Shown here: in pieces, positions 16,839 through 26,026 of the stretch
Position numbering within the stretch: the stretch's first letter is position 1
How the letters are laid out: the number at the start of each line of letters is the position of its first letter
Origin: Chloroflexota bacterium
GTDB lineage: Bacteria > Chloroflexota > Anaerolineae > Aggregatilineales > Aggregatilineaceae
Assembly (NCBI GenBank): GCA_012729765.1
Contig: JAAYCM010000075.1
Span: forward strand, 104,906-168,905
Length of the DNA stretch: 64,000 nt
Direction of reading: 5' to 3'
The notes under the pieces: generated by a model
What the model was told of the DNA's origin: nothing
Database searches by the model: none
The model's input: only the letters and a program-made list of their open reading frames with translations
Program-made: the position numbers and the translations under genes

Positions 16839-16868
16839 TTATGGCGTTAGCGCGTGTCGGTATATACT
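16839..16868 (+). promoter_or_regulatory. Possible promoter of the response-regulator gene
   Basis: TATACT at 16863-16868 with a poor -35 (TTATGG, 18-base spacer) lies about 65 bases before the ATG. Support is modest. Confidence 0.35.
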
Positions 16869-16934
16869 ACTAAGCGGAAGATAGAATTGAGACGCACCGC
16901 TGGCAGGTCCAGGACAGGCAAAGGGGAGATTTTT

Positions 16935-17375
16935 ATGTCCGTTCCAAATACGTCGTCCGAGCGCAAGGCGTCCAACCCGCACGAGGCGCACATTCTGGTC
17001 GTGGAAGATAACGTTCCCAATTTTGTGTTGATCGCCCGCCTGCTCGCGCATATGGGCGTCAATCACTGCGAGTGGAAAACCAGCGGCTGGCAGGTCGTCC
17101 AGTTCGCCGACACGCTGCCCCAGCTCGACCTGATTCTGATGGACATCCGCCTGCCCTACGAAGACGGTTACCAGGCTCTGCGCAAAATCCGCAGCCATCC
17201 CCGCCTGCGCAGCACGCGCGTGATCGCCGTCACCGCCGAGGCCAGCGAGGACGAGATGAAGAAGGCCCAGACCGCCGGGTTCGATGGGTTCCTGGGCAAG
17301 CCGCTCGATCCCGACCGCTTCCCCGGTCAGATTCGGCGCATTCTGACCGGCGAGTCGGTGTGGGAATGGCGCTGA
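16935..17375 (+). CDS. Stand-alone response regulator (receiver domain only)
   Basis: A 146-residue single-domain CheY/DivK-like receiver. It has the acidic pair Glu24-Asp25 (LVVEDN), phospho-acceptor Asp70 (LILMDIRLPYEDGY), switch Thr100 (AVTAEA) and Lys122 (LGKPLD). The start at 16935 has an excellent ribosome site (AGGGGAG). No output domain is present, so it must act by protein contact or as a phosphorelay intermediate. It lies between ftsI and mraY, where murE/murF would be expected, which suggests a link to cell-cycle or division control. No histidine kinase is adjacent; the nearest is at 22451. Confidence 0.88.
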   Translation: MSVPNTSSERKASNPHEAHILVVEDNVPNFVLIARLLAHMGVNHCEWKTSGWQVVQFADTLPQLDLILMDIRLPYEDGYQALRKIRSHPRLRSTRVIAVTAEASEDEMKKAQTAGFDGFLGKPLDPDRFPGQIRRILTGESVWEWR

Positions 17376-17379
17376 GTTT

Positions 17380-17408
17380 TTGGGCGGATGCATCATCCGG
17401 CGTACAAT
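17380..17408 (+). promoter_or_regulatory. Promoter of mraY
   Basis: TTGGGC (17380-17385), a 17-base spacer and TACAAT (17403-17408) lie about 42 bases before the mraY ATG. This suggests mraY can be transcribed independently of the upstream genes. Confidence 0.55.
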
Positions 17409-17449
17409 GCCTGTTCGATTAAGCCGAAACCTGGGATACAGTTTGTTTC

Positions 17450-18472
17450 ATGACGCCTGAGCTACCCTTCTCGCTGACCCTGGGTGCGATCACGTTTCTG
17501 CTGACCGCGATCTGGGGCAGCCCGTTTATTGAAGTCCTGCGCCGGCTGCACGTGGGCAAGCAGATTCGTGAAAGCGGCCCGCAGACACACCTGGTCAAGA
17601 CCGGCACGCCGACGATGGGCGGCATCCTGATCCTGGTCCCGGTCGTGCTGATCACGCTGGGGCTAAACCTGGCGCGGCTGGTCGAGGGCCAGATTCAACT
17701 GACCGGCTCCAGCATCCTGCTGCCGCTGTTCGTGCTGCTCAGCTTCGGTATCCTGGGCGGGATCGACGATATCGAGGGCGTGCGCGGCCTGCGCGAGCGC
17801 GGCGAGGGCATCCGGGCGCGGACCAAGTTCGCGGCGCAGTTCGTGCTGGCGCTCATGGTGGCGCTGGTGATGGCCTTCCTCGGCGGCGGCTTCCAGAACG
17901 CCAACGGCGTGTATGTCCCCTTCTTCCCGACCTTTGTCGAAATCCCCCCGCTGCTCTGGATTCCGATCGCCGTGGTGGCAATCGTCGGGGCCAGCAACGC
18001 GGTCAACTTCACCGATGGGCTGGACGGACTCTCCGGCATCATCACCGCCAGCGCGTTCGCGGCCTACGGCGTGATCGCGCACCTGCAGGGCCAGACCTTC
18101 CTGGTGCAGTTCAGCTTCATCATGGTCGGCGCGTGCTTCGGCTTCCTGTGGTATAACGCCCATCCCGCGCAGATGTTTATGGGCGATGTCGGCTCGCTGG
18201 CGCTGGGCGCGGCGCTGGGCACCGTCGCGCTGATGACCGGCCAATGGCTGCTGCTGCCGGTCATTGCGATCATCCCGGTGGCCGAGGTGGTGAGCGTGAT
18301 CCTGCAAATCGGCTATGTGCGGCTGACGCACGGCCAGCGCCTCTTCCGCATGGCCCCGATTCACCACCATTTCGAGCTGCTCGGCTGGAGCGAGACACAG
18401 GTTGTCCAGCGCTTCTGGCTGGTCGGCATCCTGGCGTCGATGCTGGGCGTGGCGCTGGCGCTGCTGCGCTGA
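17450..18472 (+). CDS. mraY: Phospho-N-acetylmuramoyl-pentapeptide transferase
   Basis: MraY transfers phospho-MurNAc-pentapeptide to undecaprenyl phosphate to make lipid I. The 340-residue, roughly ten-helix membrane protein carries all the family signatures: KTGTPTMGGILIL near residue 50, the Mg-binding GGIDDIEG, NFTDGLDGLSG, MGDVGSLALG, and the PIHHHFELLGW loop near the C-terminus. The region between helices is of normal length. It is the last gene of the plus-strand cell-wall segment. Together with murD, ftsW and murG on the other strand it completes the lipid I/II steps. Confidence 0.95.
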   Translation: MTPELPFSLTLGAITFLLTAIWGSPFIEVLRRLHVGKQIRESGPQTHLVKTGTPTMGGILILVPVVLITLGLNLARLVEGQIQLTGSSILLPLFVLLSFGILGGIDDIEGVRGLRERGEGIRARTKFAAQFVLALMVALVMAFLGGGFQNANGVYVPFFPTFVEIPPLLWIPIAVVAIVGASNAVNFTDGLDGLSGIITASAFAAYGVIAHLQGQTFLVQFSFIMVGACFGFLWYNAHPAQMFMGDVGSLALGAALGTVALMTGQWLLLPVIAIIPVAEVVSVILQIGYVRLTHGQRLFRMAPIHHHFELLGWSETQVVQRFWLVGILASMLGVALALLR

Positions 18473-18566
18473 CTCTTCCCGTTCAACGTATACGATCCTC
18501 TGACGGTGCGCTGCCCCCGGCTGGTGTACACTAAAAAGATAGATCGACTCAATACATGGTGGCGGC

Positions 18567-19451
18567 GTGGTGGAACGAGAGCTTGCCGGACAGGTGGTGG
18601 GTGGGTATCACGTCGGGATGCTGATCGGTGGCGGCGGAATGGGCCGCGTCTATCAGGCGACCGATCTCGATACGGACGCGGCAGTTGCGATCAAGATCAT
18701 GCTGCCGGAGTTCGCCCGCGATCCGAGCTTCCGCACGCGGTTTCTGCGCGAAGCCGAGATGATGAGCACGCTCCAGCACCCACATATCGTCACCGTCTAC
18801 AACTACGGCGAATGGGACGACTATCTCTACATGGTGATGCAGCTTGTGCGCGGGCCATCGCTGGAGCGCATCTTGCAGTGCCGGACCTTCTCGCCGCTCA
18901 CCGGCTGGCAGATCATGCGCCCGATCACCGAGGCGCTCGGCTTCGGCCACAGCTACCATGTCTTGCACCGCGACCTGAAAACGAGCAATATCCTGATCGA
19001 GCCGCACGGGGCGCGCAACCGGGTCTATCTCAGCGATTTCGGGTTGGGTAAGCGTCCCGGCCTGGACACCACCCTCACCGCGTCGGGCGTCGCCATCGGC
19101 ACGCCGGAATATATGGCCCCTGAAGTCGCAATGGGCGCGCCCGCCGATCATCGCGCTGACCTCTATTCCCTGGGCGTGATCCTGTATGAAGTGCTGCTGG
19201 GGCGGCTGCCCTTCCAGGCAGAAAATCCGCAGATGACCGCGCTAGCCCACGTCGATCAGCCCGTGCCGCGCCCGGCAACGCTGCATCCCGAATTCCCGCG
19301 CCCGCTCGAAGCGGTGCTGCTGCGGGCGCTCGCCAAAGACCCCAACGCGCGCTTCCAGTCGGCGGCAGCGCTGCGCACAGCCTACTATGTCGCCGTCAGC
19401 GGGCTGGACAGCGGCACACGGCGCGACTGCTACTGGCCGGAATGCCTGTGA
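18567..19451 (+). CDS. Soluble Ser/Thr protein kinase (Hanks type)
   Basis: A 294-residue kinase that is nearly all catalytic domain. It has the Gly loop LIGGGGMGRVYQATD, ATP Lys43 (VAIKIM), catalytic HRDLKTSN with Asp136, DFG at 157-159, activation segment GTPEYMAPEVA and the DLYSLGVILYEVLLGRLPF helix. It has no membrane helix and no PASTA or sensor domain, so it is predicted cytoplasmic. Two GTG codons (18567, 18570) can serve as starts; the ribosome site is weak. It follows mraY by 94 bases. Substrates are unknown; FHA proteins encoded at 31653 and 34460 are possible readers. Confidence 0.9.
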   Translation: MVERELAGQVVGGYHVGMLIGGGGMGRVYQATDLDTDAAVAIKIMLPEFARDPSFRTRFLREAEMMSTLQHPHIVTVYNYGEWDDYLYMVMQLVRGPSLERILQCRTFSPLTGWQIMRPITEALGFGHSYHVLHRDLKTSNILIEPHGARNRVYLSDFGLGKRPGLDTTLTASGVAIGTPEYMAPEVAMGAPADHRADLYSLGVILYEVLLGRLPFQAENPQMTALAHVDQPVPRPATLHPEFPRPLEAVLLRALAKDPNARFQSAAALRTAYYVAVSGLDSGTRRDCYWPECL

Positions 19452-19460
19452 GCAGGGGGC

Positions 19461-19488
19461 TTGACACCACGCCCAAGGCCACTAGACT
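19461..19488 (+). promoter_or_regulatory. Sigma-70-type promoter of the hydrolase gene
   Basis: Perfect TTGACA (19461-19466), a 16-base spacer and TAGACT (19483-19488) lie 30 bases before the ATG at 19519. Confidence 0.65.
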
Positions 19489-19518
19489 CATCCCTAAACG
19501 AGAGAGGGAGCCAGGCCG

Positions 19519-20487
19519 ATGACCACAACGCGCGCGCTGAATGTCCTGATCGTGCATGGGATCGGGTGGGGCAACCGGGGCACACTCTATGCCCGCCCGC
19601 TCGAAGACAGCATCCGCCACGCCTTCGACCGCGCGATCGGTCGCCTGCGCCTGCGCGACATCGGCGGCAAGGATGCCCGCGCCAAAAACGCGCTGCGCTT
19701 CGAGGCCGCCTGCTGGGACCCGGTCACGCAGAAGCCGCAGGACAGCCTGCTGAGCGTGATGTTCGGCGGGCTGCAGTTCTTCCGCCGCGCGAGCCTGACC
19801 TACCACTTCCGGCGCAATATGGTTTCCCTGCTCGGTGATGTGATCGCCTACGAGCGCAACCCAAACAACCGCGTCTATCAGGCGATCCACAAAGAGCTGG
19901 AAGACTGCGTCAGCCGCCTGAGTGAGGCCAGCGCCGGCGAGCGTGACGAGAACGGCTACGCGCCGCTGACGATCATCGGGCACAGCCTGGGCAGCGTGAT
20001 CGGCTCCGATTTCGTCTGGGACCACGCCGAAGGCCGCGGATCGCACCGGCTGGGCGATCATCACTTCTCGCTGCTCAACTTCGTGTCGATGGGATCGCCG
20101 ATGGCGCTCTATGCCCTGCGCGACAATACCTACGGCGACCGCGAGAGCATCCGCGAAAGCCTGAAAGCGCCGATCCAGGTCGAGCCGGAACACGGCTTCT
20201 GGCTCAACCTCTACGACCGCCAGGACGCGATCGCCTTCCCGCTCCAGCCGATCGAGTCGTATCAGGATGTGGGCGTGATCGACTGCGCGATCAATGCCGG
20301 GACATGGCTCACCGGCTGGAACTTCATCAGCCACATCGGCTACTGGCGCTGCGACGAAGCCTCGCAGATCATCGGGCGCAAACTGGCGCTGGACTGGGCG
20401 CGGCTCAACAGCCCGCGCTTTGCCGAACGCGATTATGACAAGGCGCTCGACGCGCTGCGCAAAGAGCTGCGCCACTACGGACGCTAA
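19519..20487 (+). CDS. Alpha/beta hydrolase-fold protein
   Basis: A 322-residue protein starting with the strand-turn VLIVHGIGWGNRG, typical of the oxyanion region of alpha/beta hydrolases. The nucleophile elbow is GHSLGSVIGSD (about 156-166). The Asp and His of the triad are not certain; candidates lie in the NLYDRQDAIAFP and WNFISHIGYW regions. No signal peptide or membrane helix is visible. GAGGGAG precedes the ATG by 8 bases. Lipase/esterase-like activity is likely but the substrate is unknown. The exonuclease gene starts 26 bases downstream. Confidence 0.7.
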   Translation: MTTTRALNVLIVHGIGWGNRGTLYARPLEDSIRHAFDRAIGRLRLRDIGGKDARAKNALRFEAACWDPVTQKPQDSLLSVMFGGLQFFRRASLTYHFRRNMVSLLGDVIAYERNPNNRVYQAIHKELEDCVSRLSEASAGERDENGYAPLTIIGHSLGSVIGSDFVWDHAEGRGSHRLGDHHFSLLNFVSMGSPMALYALRDNTYGDRESIRESLKAPIQVEPEHGFWLNLYDRQDAIAFPLQPIESYQDVGVIDCAINAGTWLTGWNFISHIGYWRCDEASQIIGRKLALDWARLNSPRFAERDYDKALDALRKELRHYGR

Positions 20488-20513
20488 ACTATTTTGTCTG
20501 AAGGGATTGTTTG

Positions 20514-21086
20514 ATGCACGTGCATTTTGAGCAGGCCCGCGCCGAGGCCGTCACCTGGGCGCGCGACGTTCTGGCCCAGGGATTCGTCCTGTTCGACAGC
20601 GAGACGACCGGCCTGGACAGCGATGACGAGTTTGTCCAGCTTGGCGTGATCGACCACACCGGGGCGGTGCTGCTGGATACGCTGGTCCGGCCCACACAGC
20701 CGATTTCGCCGGGCGCGGCCCAGGTGCACGGCTACTCCGAGCTTCATCTGCTCCGCGCGCCGCGCTTCCCGGCAGTCTATCCCGCGCTGGCGGGGGCGCT
20801 CGCCGGGCGGCGCGTGATCGTATATAACGCCGACTTCGACCGCCGGATTCTGCACCAGGCGTGCAGCCGCTATGGCCTGCCCCCGGTCGCCGCCACGGAC
20901 TGGGACTGCGCCATGAAGCAGTATGCGCGCTATCGCGGTGTGTGGAACTCCTGGCACAACGATTTCCGCTGGCACCGCCTGACGGCTGCCTGCACCTGGG
21001 AGCAGATTCACGTGCAGGATGCGCATTCGGCGGTGGGCGACTGCCGCATGGCGCTGGAATTGATCCGGTGTATGGCGGCGGGCTGA
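20514..21086 (+). CDS. DEDDh 3'-5' exonuclease
   Basis: A 190-residue single-domain exonuclease of the DnaQ/RNase T superfamily. The five metal-binding and catalytic residues are in place: Asp28 and Glu30 (LFDSETTGLD), Asp107 (YNADFDRRIL), His171 and Asp176 (DAHSAVGDC). AAGGGA is 8 bases before the ATG; a TTG codon three bases earlier is also in frame. There is no polymerase domain. It could act in DNA repair or RNA trimming. The middle insert WHNDFRWHRL is seen in some stand-alone DnaQ-like proteins. Confidence 0.85.
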   Translation: MHVHFEQARAEAVTWARDVLAQGFVLFDSETTGLDSDDEFVQLGVIDHTGAVLLDTLVRPTQPISPGAAQVHGYSELHLLRAPRFPAVYPALAGALAGRRVIVYNADFDRRILHQACSRYGLPPVAATDWDCAMKQYARYRGVWNSWHNDFRWHRLTAACTWEQIHVQDAHSAVGDCRMALELIRCMAAG

Positions 21087-21114
21087 CGACGAGTCCGCCG
21101 CCCTGCCCTGGCGG

Positions 21115-21252
21115 CTCTTATACATTTTTACCCCCCATCCCCCGACCCCTTCCCCCACGCTGTCGCTGAGTGAAGGGGAGCAGAATTTGAAGTCCTTCCC
21201 TCATTTTGGGGGAAGGATTTAGGATGGGGGCGATCTGCGGCTGTAGTACTAG
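21115..21252. repeat. Intergenic CTAG-ended repeat, copy 7 (inverted, hybrid ends)
   Basis: An inverted core. The left end (TTATACATTTTTACC) is a remnant of the A-type end, while the right end TGCGGCTGTAGTACTAG (21236-21252) is a perfect B-type end. The terminal CTAG (21249-21252) contains the stop codon of the aldo/keto reductase gene. Confidence 0.82.
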
Positions 21253-22229
21253 CGCCGGAACCAGTTCCGGTCGGTGCCGGTCAGATCGTCCAGCCGCTGC
21301 ATTTCCTCTTCACTCAGGCGCAGCCCGGCGGCCCCCAGCGATTCTTCCAACTGCTCGACCGTGTTCGCCCCGATGATTGGCGCGGTGATGAACGGCAGCG
21401 TCAGCATCCAGCCCAGTGCCATCTGTGTGATCGTCTTGCCCTGCGCCTGCCCCATCTCGGCCAGCGCGTCGATCAGCGCGAAGTTCTGCTCGGTCATGTA
21501 GCGCGCCATACGGTCGTTGCCCGCCCCGCGCGCGTCCGCCGGGACATGCTCGCGCGTGTATTTGCCGGTCAAAAAGCCGCCCGCCAGCGGGCTGTAGGGG
21601 ATCATGCCAATGCCCTGATCCAGGCACAGCGCGGCCAGGTCCGGCTCGACTTCGGCGCGGTTGAGCAGGTTGTAATGCGGCTGGATCGAATCGAAGCGCA
21701 CCAGGCCGGATTTATCGCTGATCCAGAGCGACTTCATCAGCAGCCAGGCCCGGTAGTTGCTCGCGCCGATATAGCGCACCTTGCCCGCCGTAACCAGGTC
21801 GTCCAGCGCGCGCAGCGTCTCGTCCAGCGGCGTATCCCAATCGGGATGATGCGTCTGGTAGAGGTCAATATAGTCGGTATTCAAGCGGCGCAGGCTGCCC
21901 TCGACCGCGCTCATGATGTGCTGGCGGCTCAAGCCTTCGCCGTTCGGCCCGCTCCACATCCGCCCGCGCACTTTGGTTGCGATCACAACCTGGTTACGCG
22001 GCTTGCTGCGCATCCACCGCCCAATGATCTCTTCGGCGACGCCGCCCGAATTCCCCGGCGCCCACCGGCTGTAGACATCCGCCGTGTCGATAAAATTGAT
22101 CCCGGCGTCCCAGGCGCGATCCAAGACCTGAAACCCCTGCTTCTCGGTGCTGGTCCAACGAAACGTCATCGTGCCCAGGCACAGCTCGCTGACCTTCAGC
22201 CCGGTGCGGCCCAGCTTGCGATACTCCAT
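21249..22229 (-). CDS. Aldo/keto reductase
   Basis: A 326-residue NADPH-dependent carbonyl reductase of the AKR (beta/alpha)8 fold. The tetrad is Asp51 and Tyr53 (FIDTADVYSRW), Lys86 (VIATKVRG) and His127 or His128 (YQTHHPD). GKVRYIGASNYRAW and the C-terminal NADPH-binding IIGANTVEQLEESL are typical of the YajO/voltage-channel-beta-like branch. The start at 22229 (MEYRKLGRTGL) has AGGTGAG close by; the frame is open further upstream but without family similarity. The physiological substrate is unknown. The last codon lies in the end of repeat copy 7. Confidence 0.92.
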   Translation of the reverse strand: MEYRKLGRTGLKVSELCLGTMTFRWTSTEKQGFQVLDRAWDAGINFIDTADVYSRWAPGNSGGVAEEIIGRWMRSKPRNQVVIATKVRGRMWSGPNGEGLSRQHIMSAVEGSLRRLNTDYIDLYQTHHPDWDTPLDETLRALDDLVTAGKVRYIGASNYRAWLLMKSLWISDKSGLVRFDSIQPHYNLLNRAEVEPDLAALCLDQGIGMIPYSPLAGGFLTGKYTREHVPADARGAGNDRMARYMTEQNFALIDALAEMGQAQGKTITQMALGWMLTLPFITAPIIGANTVEQLEESLGAAGLRLSEEEMQRLDDLTGTDRNWFRR

Positions 22230-22450
22230 GTGGCTCACCTTTCTTGTGGGAGACGTGCGCATAACACCTGATTCCAAATATAGGCACAGGCCATTCGAGT
22301 TACCACCCGGCTGGCCCGCGCCGGCTCGCCAATCTGCATCCGGCGGTCAGGTAATTGATCATTTTTTCCAGCAGGGGGGCCATTTTGCCTGTATCATAGG
22401 GATAGGATGAGTGGCAGCGTGTGCCAGGCGGGGATCAGGGAGTAGAGGCA

Positions 22451-24364
22451 GTGATCGTTGCGTTGATTCTGGGTGTTTCGCTTCTGCTGCAGCTTGCAGC
22501 AGCCATCGAGGCTCTGAGATTGATACGCGTGACCGGGCGCCATCGCGCCTGGCTGTTGATTGCCGGCGCGCTGGTCATCATGACTATCCGGCGCATGGTG
22601 TTGTTGGGCGGGCTGCTCAGCGGGTCCGAGTCAGCAGACATCCTGCTCAGTGAACTGTTGGGGCTGCTGATTTCGGCCTGCCTGCTGGCAGGCGTAGCCA
22701 GCATCTCACCGCTGCTGCGGGCCATGCAGAATCTGCACGAGGAGCTGGAACGGCGCGTTGAGGCGCGCACTGCCGAAGTCGAGCAGGTCCACGCCACGAT
22801 GCAGACCGAGGTCGCCGGACGCGTGCAGCGGCGGACCGCCGAATTGGAGCGCACCAATCTGCAGCTTCAGCAGGAGATCGCCGAGCGGCACCGGGTCGAG
22901 GCCGAGCTGCGCGAAAATGAGCAGCACACGCGGGCCTTGATCGCCGCCATTCCCGACCTGCTATTCAAGCTCGACCGCAGCGGCACTTACCGCAAAGTGT
23001 ATGCGCCCTCTCCGGAGCTGCTGGCCGCCTCGCGTGAGGAGCTGCTTGGGCGCACGATGTACGAAGTTCTCGAGGGCGAGGCGGGCGAAATGGTGCGGAT
23101 CGCGCTCGAAGCCGCCTTCAGCACCGGCCAGACGCAGATCTTTGAATATGATCTCCAGGTGCCCGCCGGCTGGCGCACTTTTGAAGCGCGCTTCTCCGTC
23201 AGCAAGCCGGGCGAGGAGATGCTGGCCATCGTGCGCGACATCACCGAGCGCAAACAGGCCGATATCGCCCTGAAAAAACAGCGCGCATTTCTGCACACCG
23301 TGATCGATGCCAACCCCAACCTGATCTTCGTCAAAGACGAGCGCGGCGTGTTCACCCTGGTCAACCGCACGATGGCGACCACCTACGGCACCACCGTCGA
23401 GGCGCTGGTGGGCAAAACGGATGCCGATTTCAACTCCAACCCGGACGAAGTCGAGGGTTTTGTCGCCGCCGACCGGGAAGTACTGGCCCGCCAAAGTCAG
23501 TTGTTCATCCCCGAAGAAGTGCTGACCCACGCCCTCACCGGCGAAAAGCGCTGGTACCAGACGATCAAAATGCCGATCGGCTCTCCCGGCGGCGAGCAGC
23601 AGTTCGTCCTGGGCGTGGCGACCGACATCACCGAGCGCAAACTCGCCGAGCAGCAGGCGCTTGAATTGGCGCTCGAAAAGGAACGCAGCAAGATTCTGGC
23701 GCACTTCATCCAGGATGCCTCGCACGAGTTCGCTACCCCACTCTCGGTGATCAATACCAGCCTCTATCTGCTGGAGCAGATCGCTGGCTCTGAGCGGCAG
23801 CAGCATCACATCGATCTGATCTTCAAGCAGGTAGAGCACATCGGCAAGCTGGTCGAAGGGCTGCTGGCGATGTCGCGCCTGAACAGCGGCGTCGAGTATC
23901 TGTATCACCGCCTCAACCTGAATCACCTGATCCGCGAGGTGCTGCACAGCCACGAGGCCGCCGCCGAACGCAAAAATCTCACCATCAAATGCGACCTGGA
24001 CGGCGAGCTGCCCCATGTCCAGGCCGACCAGAACTACCTGCATCAGGCGCTGGCCAAGCTGGTTGAGAACGCGATCGAATACACCCCCGACTCCGGCGCG
24101 ATCATGGTCCGCACCGGCCAGGACGGCGACGGGCATGTCATGCTCGCCATCAGCGACACCGGGATCGGCATCAGCCCCGACGATCTGCCGCACATCTTCG
24201 ATCACTTCTACCGCGTCGATCCTGCCCGCTCGCGGCGCGGGGCCGGGCTGGGATTGTCTATGTCCAGGAAGATCATCGAGAGCCACCAGGGCCGGATCGA
24301 GGTCGAAAGTGCGTTGGGCGAAGGCAGCACGTTCAGCGTCTTCTTGCCGATTGCCGCCTCGTAA
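22451..24364 (+). CDS. Membrane PAS-domain sensor histidine kinase
   Basis: A 637-residue sensor. Three membrane helices (about 1-25, 37-58, 68-92) lead into a coiled coil (HEELERRVEARTAEVEQ) and two PAS domains (about 150-265 and 270-390), each ending in DITERK. HisKA has His425 (DASHEFATPL). The HATPase domain has N-box LVENAIEYTPD, DTGIG and GAGLGLSMS. The GTG at 22451 is chosen because GGGAG is correctly spaced; a GTG at 22421 is in frame but has no site. No cognate regulator adjoins it. The soluble receiver at 16935 is a possible partner only by proximity. Confidence 0.88.
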   Translation: MIVALILGVSLLLQLAAAIEALRLIRVTGRHRAWLLIAGALVIMTIRRMVLLGGLLSGSESADILLSELLGLLISACLLAGVASISPLLRAMQNLHEELERRVEARTAEVEQVHATMQTEVAGRVQRRTAELERTNLQLQQEIAERHRVEAELRENEQHTRALIAAIPDLLFKLDRSGTYRKVYAPSPELLAASREELLGRTMYEVLEGEAGEMVRIALEAAFSTGQTQIFEYDLQVPAGWRTFEARFSVSKPGEEMLAIVRDITERKQADIALKKQRAFLHTVIDANPNLIFVKDERGVFTLVNRTMATTYGTTVEALVGKTDADFNSNPDEVEGFVAADREVLARQSQLFIPEEVLTHALTGEKRWYQTIKMPIGSPGGEQQFVLGVATDITERKLAEQQALELALEKERSKILAHFIQDASHEFATPLSVINTSLYLLEQIAGSERQQHHIDLIFKQVEHIGKLVEGLLAMSRLNSGVEYLYHRLNLNHLIREVLHSHEAAAERKNLTIKCDLDGELPHVQADQNYLHQALAKLVENAIEYTPDSGAIMVRTGQDGDGHVMLAISDTGIGISPDDLPHIFDHFYRVDPARSRRGAGLGLSMSRKIIESHQGRIEVESALGEGSTFSVFLPIAAS

Positions 24365-24412
24365 TATATAGTCTCCCGCTGCTTTCGCCCGTCTAGTAGG
24401 ACAATCTGCCCT

Positions 24413-26008
24413 ATGAGCTTGATTCGCGTCTATCGCCCCCTGCTGTGGCTCGTGATCCTGGCGCTGCCGGGCCTACTGCTGGCTGCGTGCGGCGGCCCGG
24501 AACCGATCGCGGTCTACGTGACGCCCACCCTGTCCCCCACCGACGCGCCGCCCGCCCAGGTAGCTGAGCATGTGGTGTTGGTTCACCGGCCCGCCGGGCC
24601 TGCGCTGGTCCCCCCGGCGCTGGAATGGCTGCTGCAAACGCCGTCGCCCACGCCGGGCAGCTATGGGCCGATCATCCAGCCAGGGAGCGTGACCGCTGCC
24701 CCCACCCAGGGCGCGCCGGCTGCCCCGCTCGCAACCAACACCCCGCCGCCGACCCTGACTCCGCCGCCGACCGCCACCCCGCATGCGGTGACTCCGACCA
24801 CAACTCCAACGGCGACACCCACCGGCGCGGCAGGCACGCCGACGATCACGTTTACGCCCACCCTGGAAGGCACACCGCTGCCCACCCTCAACGCCGACCT
24901 GATGGGCATCCAGATGCACGCCGACCTGTCGGAGCAGGAGTTCGACCTGGCGCTGTGGTATCTCAAGAAAACCGGTGTCACGTGGATCAAGTTCCAGTTC
25001 GCGTGGGAGATTGTGGAGCCGCAGCAGGGTGTGCTGAGCGACGTTTTCTACCGCTACCGGCTGTTCATCCAGCGCGCCAAGCAGGAAGGCTTCAACGTCC
25101 TGATCAGCGTCGCCAAAGCGCCGGACTGGGCGCGCAGCACCGTTGAAGAAGACGGCCCCGCGCGCGATCCACAGCTATTGGCCGATTTCCTGAGCCGGAT
25201 GCTGGGCGAGATTCGCGCCGATCTGTATGGGCGTTCGTATGTGGACGCGATCGAAGTCTGGAACGAGCCGAATCTGCGCCGCGAGTGGAACGGCGGGGCG
25301 CTGACCGGGACCGAGTATATGCGCTACTTCGACGCCGCCTATCACGCCATTCGCGCGGCGGAGGGCGGCCCCGGCATCGTGATCGTCACCGCCGGGCTGG
25401 CCCCGACCGGCATCAGCGATAACGTGGTCGCCACCGATGACCGGCTCTACCTGCGCCAGATGTACCAGGCCGGGCTGGCCGGTTCCGGCTATCAGAACGT
25501 GGCGATCGGCGTGCACCCCTACGGCGCGTGGAATCCGCCCGATGCGCGCTGGTGCGGCGAGGAGACGTGCAGCGGGCGCGGCTGGGACGTCCACCCGACC
25601 TTCTTCTTCCTGGACAATATCGAGGACTACCGCGCGATCATGGAAGCCAACGGCGACGGCGCGCGCCAGCTTTGGGCGACCGAGTTCGGCTGGCCGACCT
25701 ACGACGGGCTGATCATCAACGAGGGCACGCCCGCCCCGCCCCCGCCCGGCGAGGATTACTTCACATTCATCACCGCGTGGGATCAGGGCAACTATATCAT
25801 GCGCGCCTTCGAGATCGCGCAGGATTTGCCGTACCTGGGGCCGATGTTCCTGTGGAACCTGAATTTCGCCTCGACGCAGAACGTCGAGCGGCAGGACCCG
25901 CGCGCCGGGTACGCGATCCTGGGCAACATGGCCGACCCCCGGCGCCCGGCGTTCATCCTGCTGGAGCACGCGCCCAAGACCCGCGCCGAAGACGACGCAC
26001 AGCCGTAA
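24413..26008 (+). CDS. Lipoprotein with glycoside-hydrolase-like TIM barrel
   Basis: A 531-residue surface lipoprotein. The signal peptide ends in the lipobox LLAAC, with Cys26 as the lipidation site. A long Thr/Pro-rich stalk (about 75-160) follows, then a (beta/alpha)8-like domain (about 160-515). The domain has GIQMHADLSEQEFD, VEVW-type IEVWNEPNLRREW with the probable acid/base Glu, and ATEFGWPTYDG with the probable nucleophile Glu, a pattern of clan GH-A enzymes such as GH39/GH5. A Cys pair (WCGEETC) sits in a loop. The polysaccharide substrate cannot be inferred. It could also be a binding-only homologue. Confidence 0.72.
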   Translation: MSLIRVYRPLLWLVILALPGLLLAACGGPEPIAVYVTPTLSPTDAPPAQVAEHVVLVHRPAGPALVPPALEWLLQTPSPTPGSYGPIIQPGSVTAAPTQGAPAAPLATNTPPPTLTPPPTATPHAVTPTTTPTATPTGAAGTPTITFTPTLEGTPLPTLNADLMGIQMHADLSEQEFDLALWYLKKTGVTWIKFQFAWEIVEPQQGVLSDVFYRYRLFIQRAKQEGFNVLISVAKAPDWARSTVEEDGPARDPQLLADFLSRMLGEIRADLYGRSYVDAIEVWNEPNLRREWNGGALTGTEYMRYFDAAYHAIRAAEGGPGIVIVTAGLAPTGISDNVVATDDRLYLRQMYQAGLAGSGYQNVAIGVHPYGAWNPPDARWCGEETCSGRGWDVHPTFFFLDNIEDYRAIMEANGDGARQLWATEFGWPTYDGLIINEGTPAPPPPGEDYFTFITAWDQGNYIMRAFEIAQDLPYLGPMFLWNLNFASTQNVERQDPRAGYAILGNMADPRRPAFILLEHAPKTRAEDDAQP

Positions 26009-26026
26009 AACTGTCACCTCAAGATT

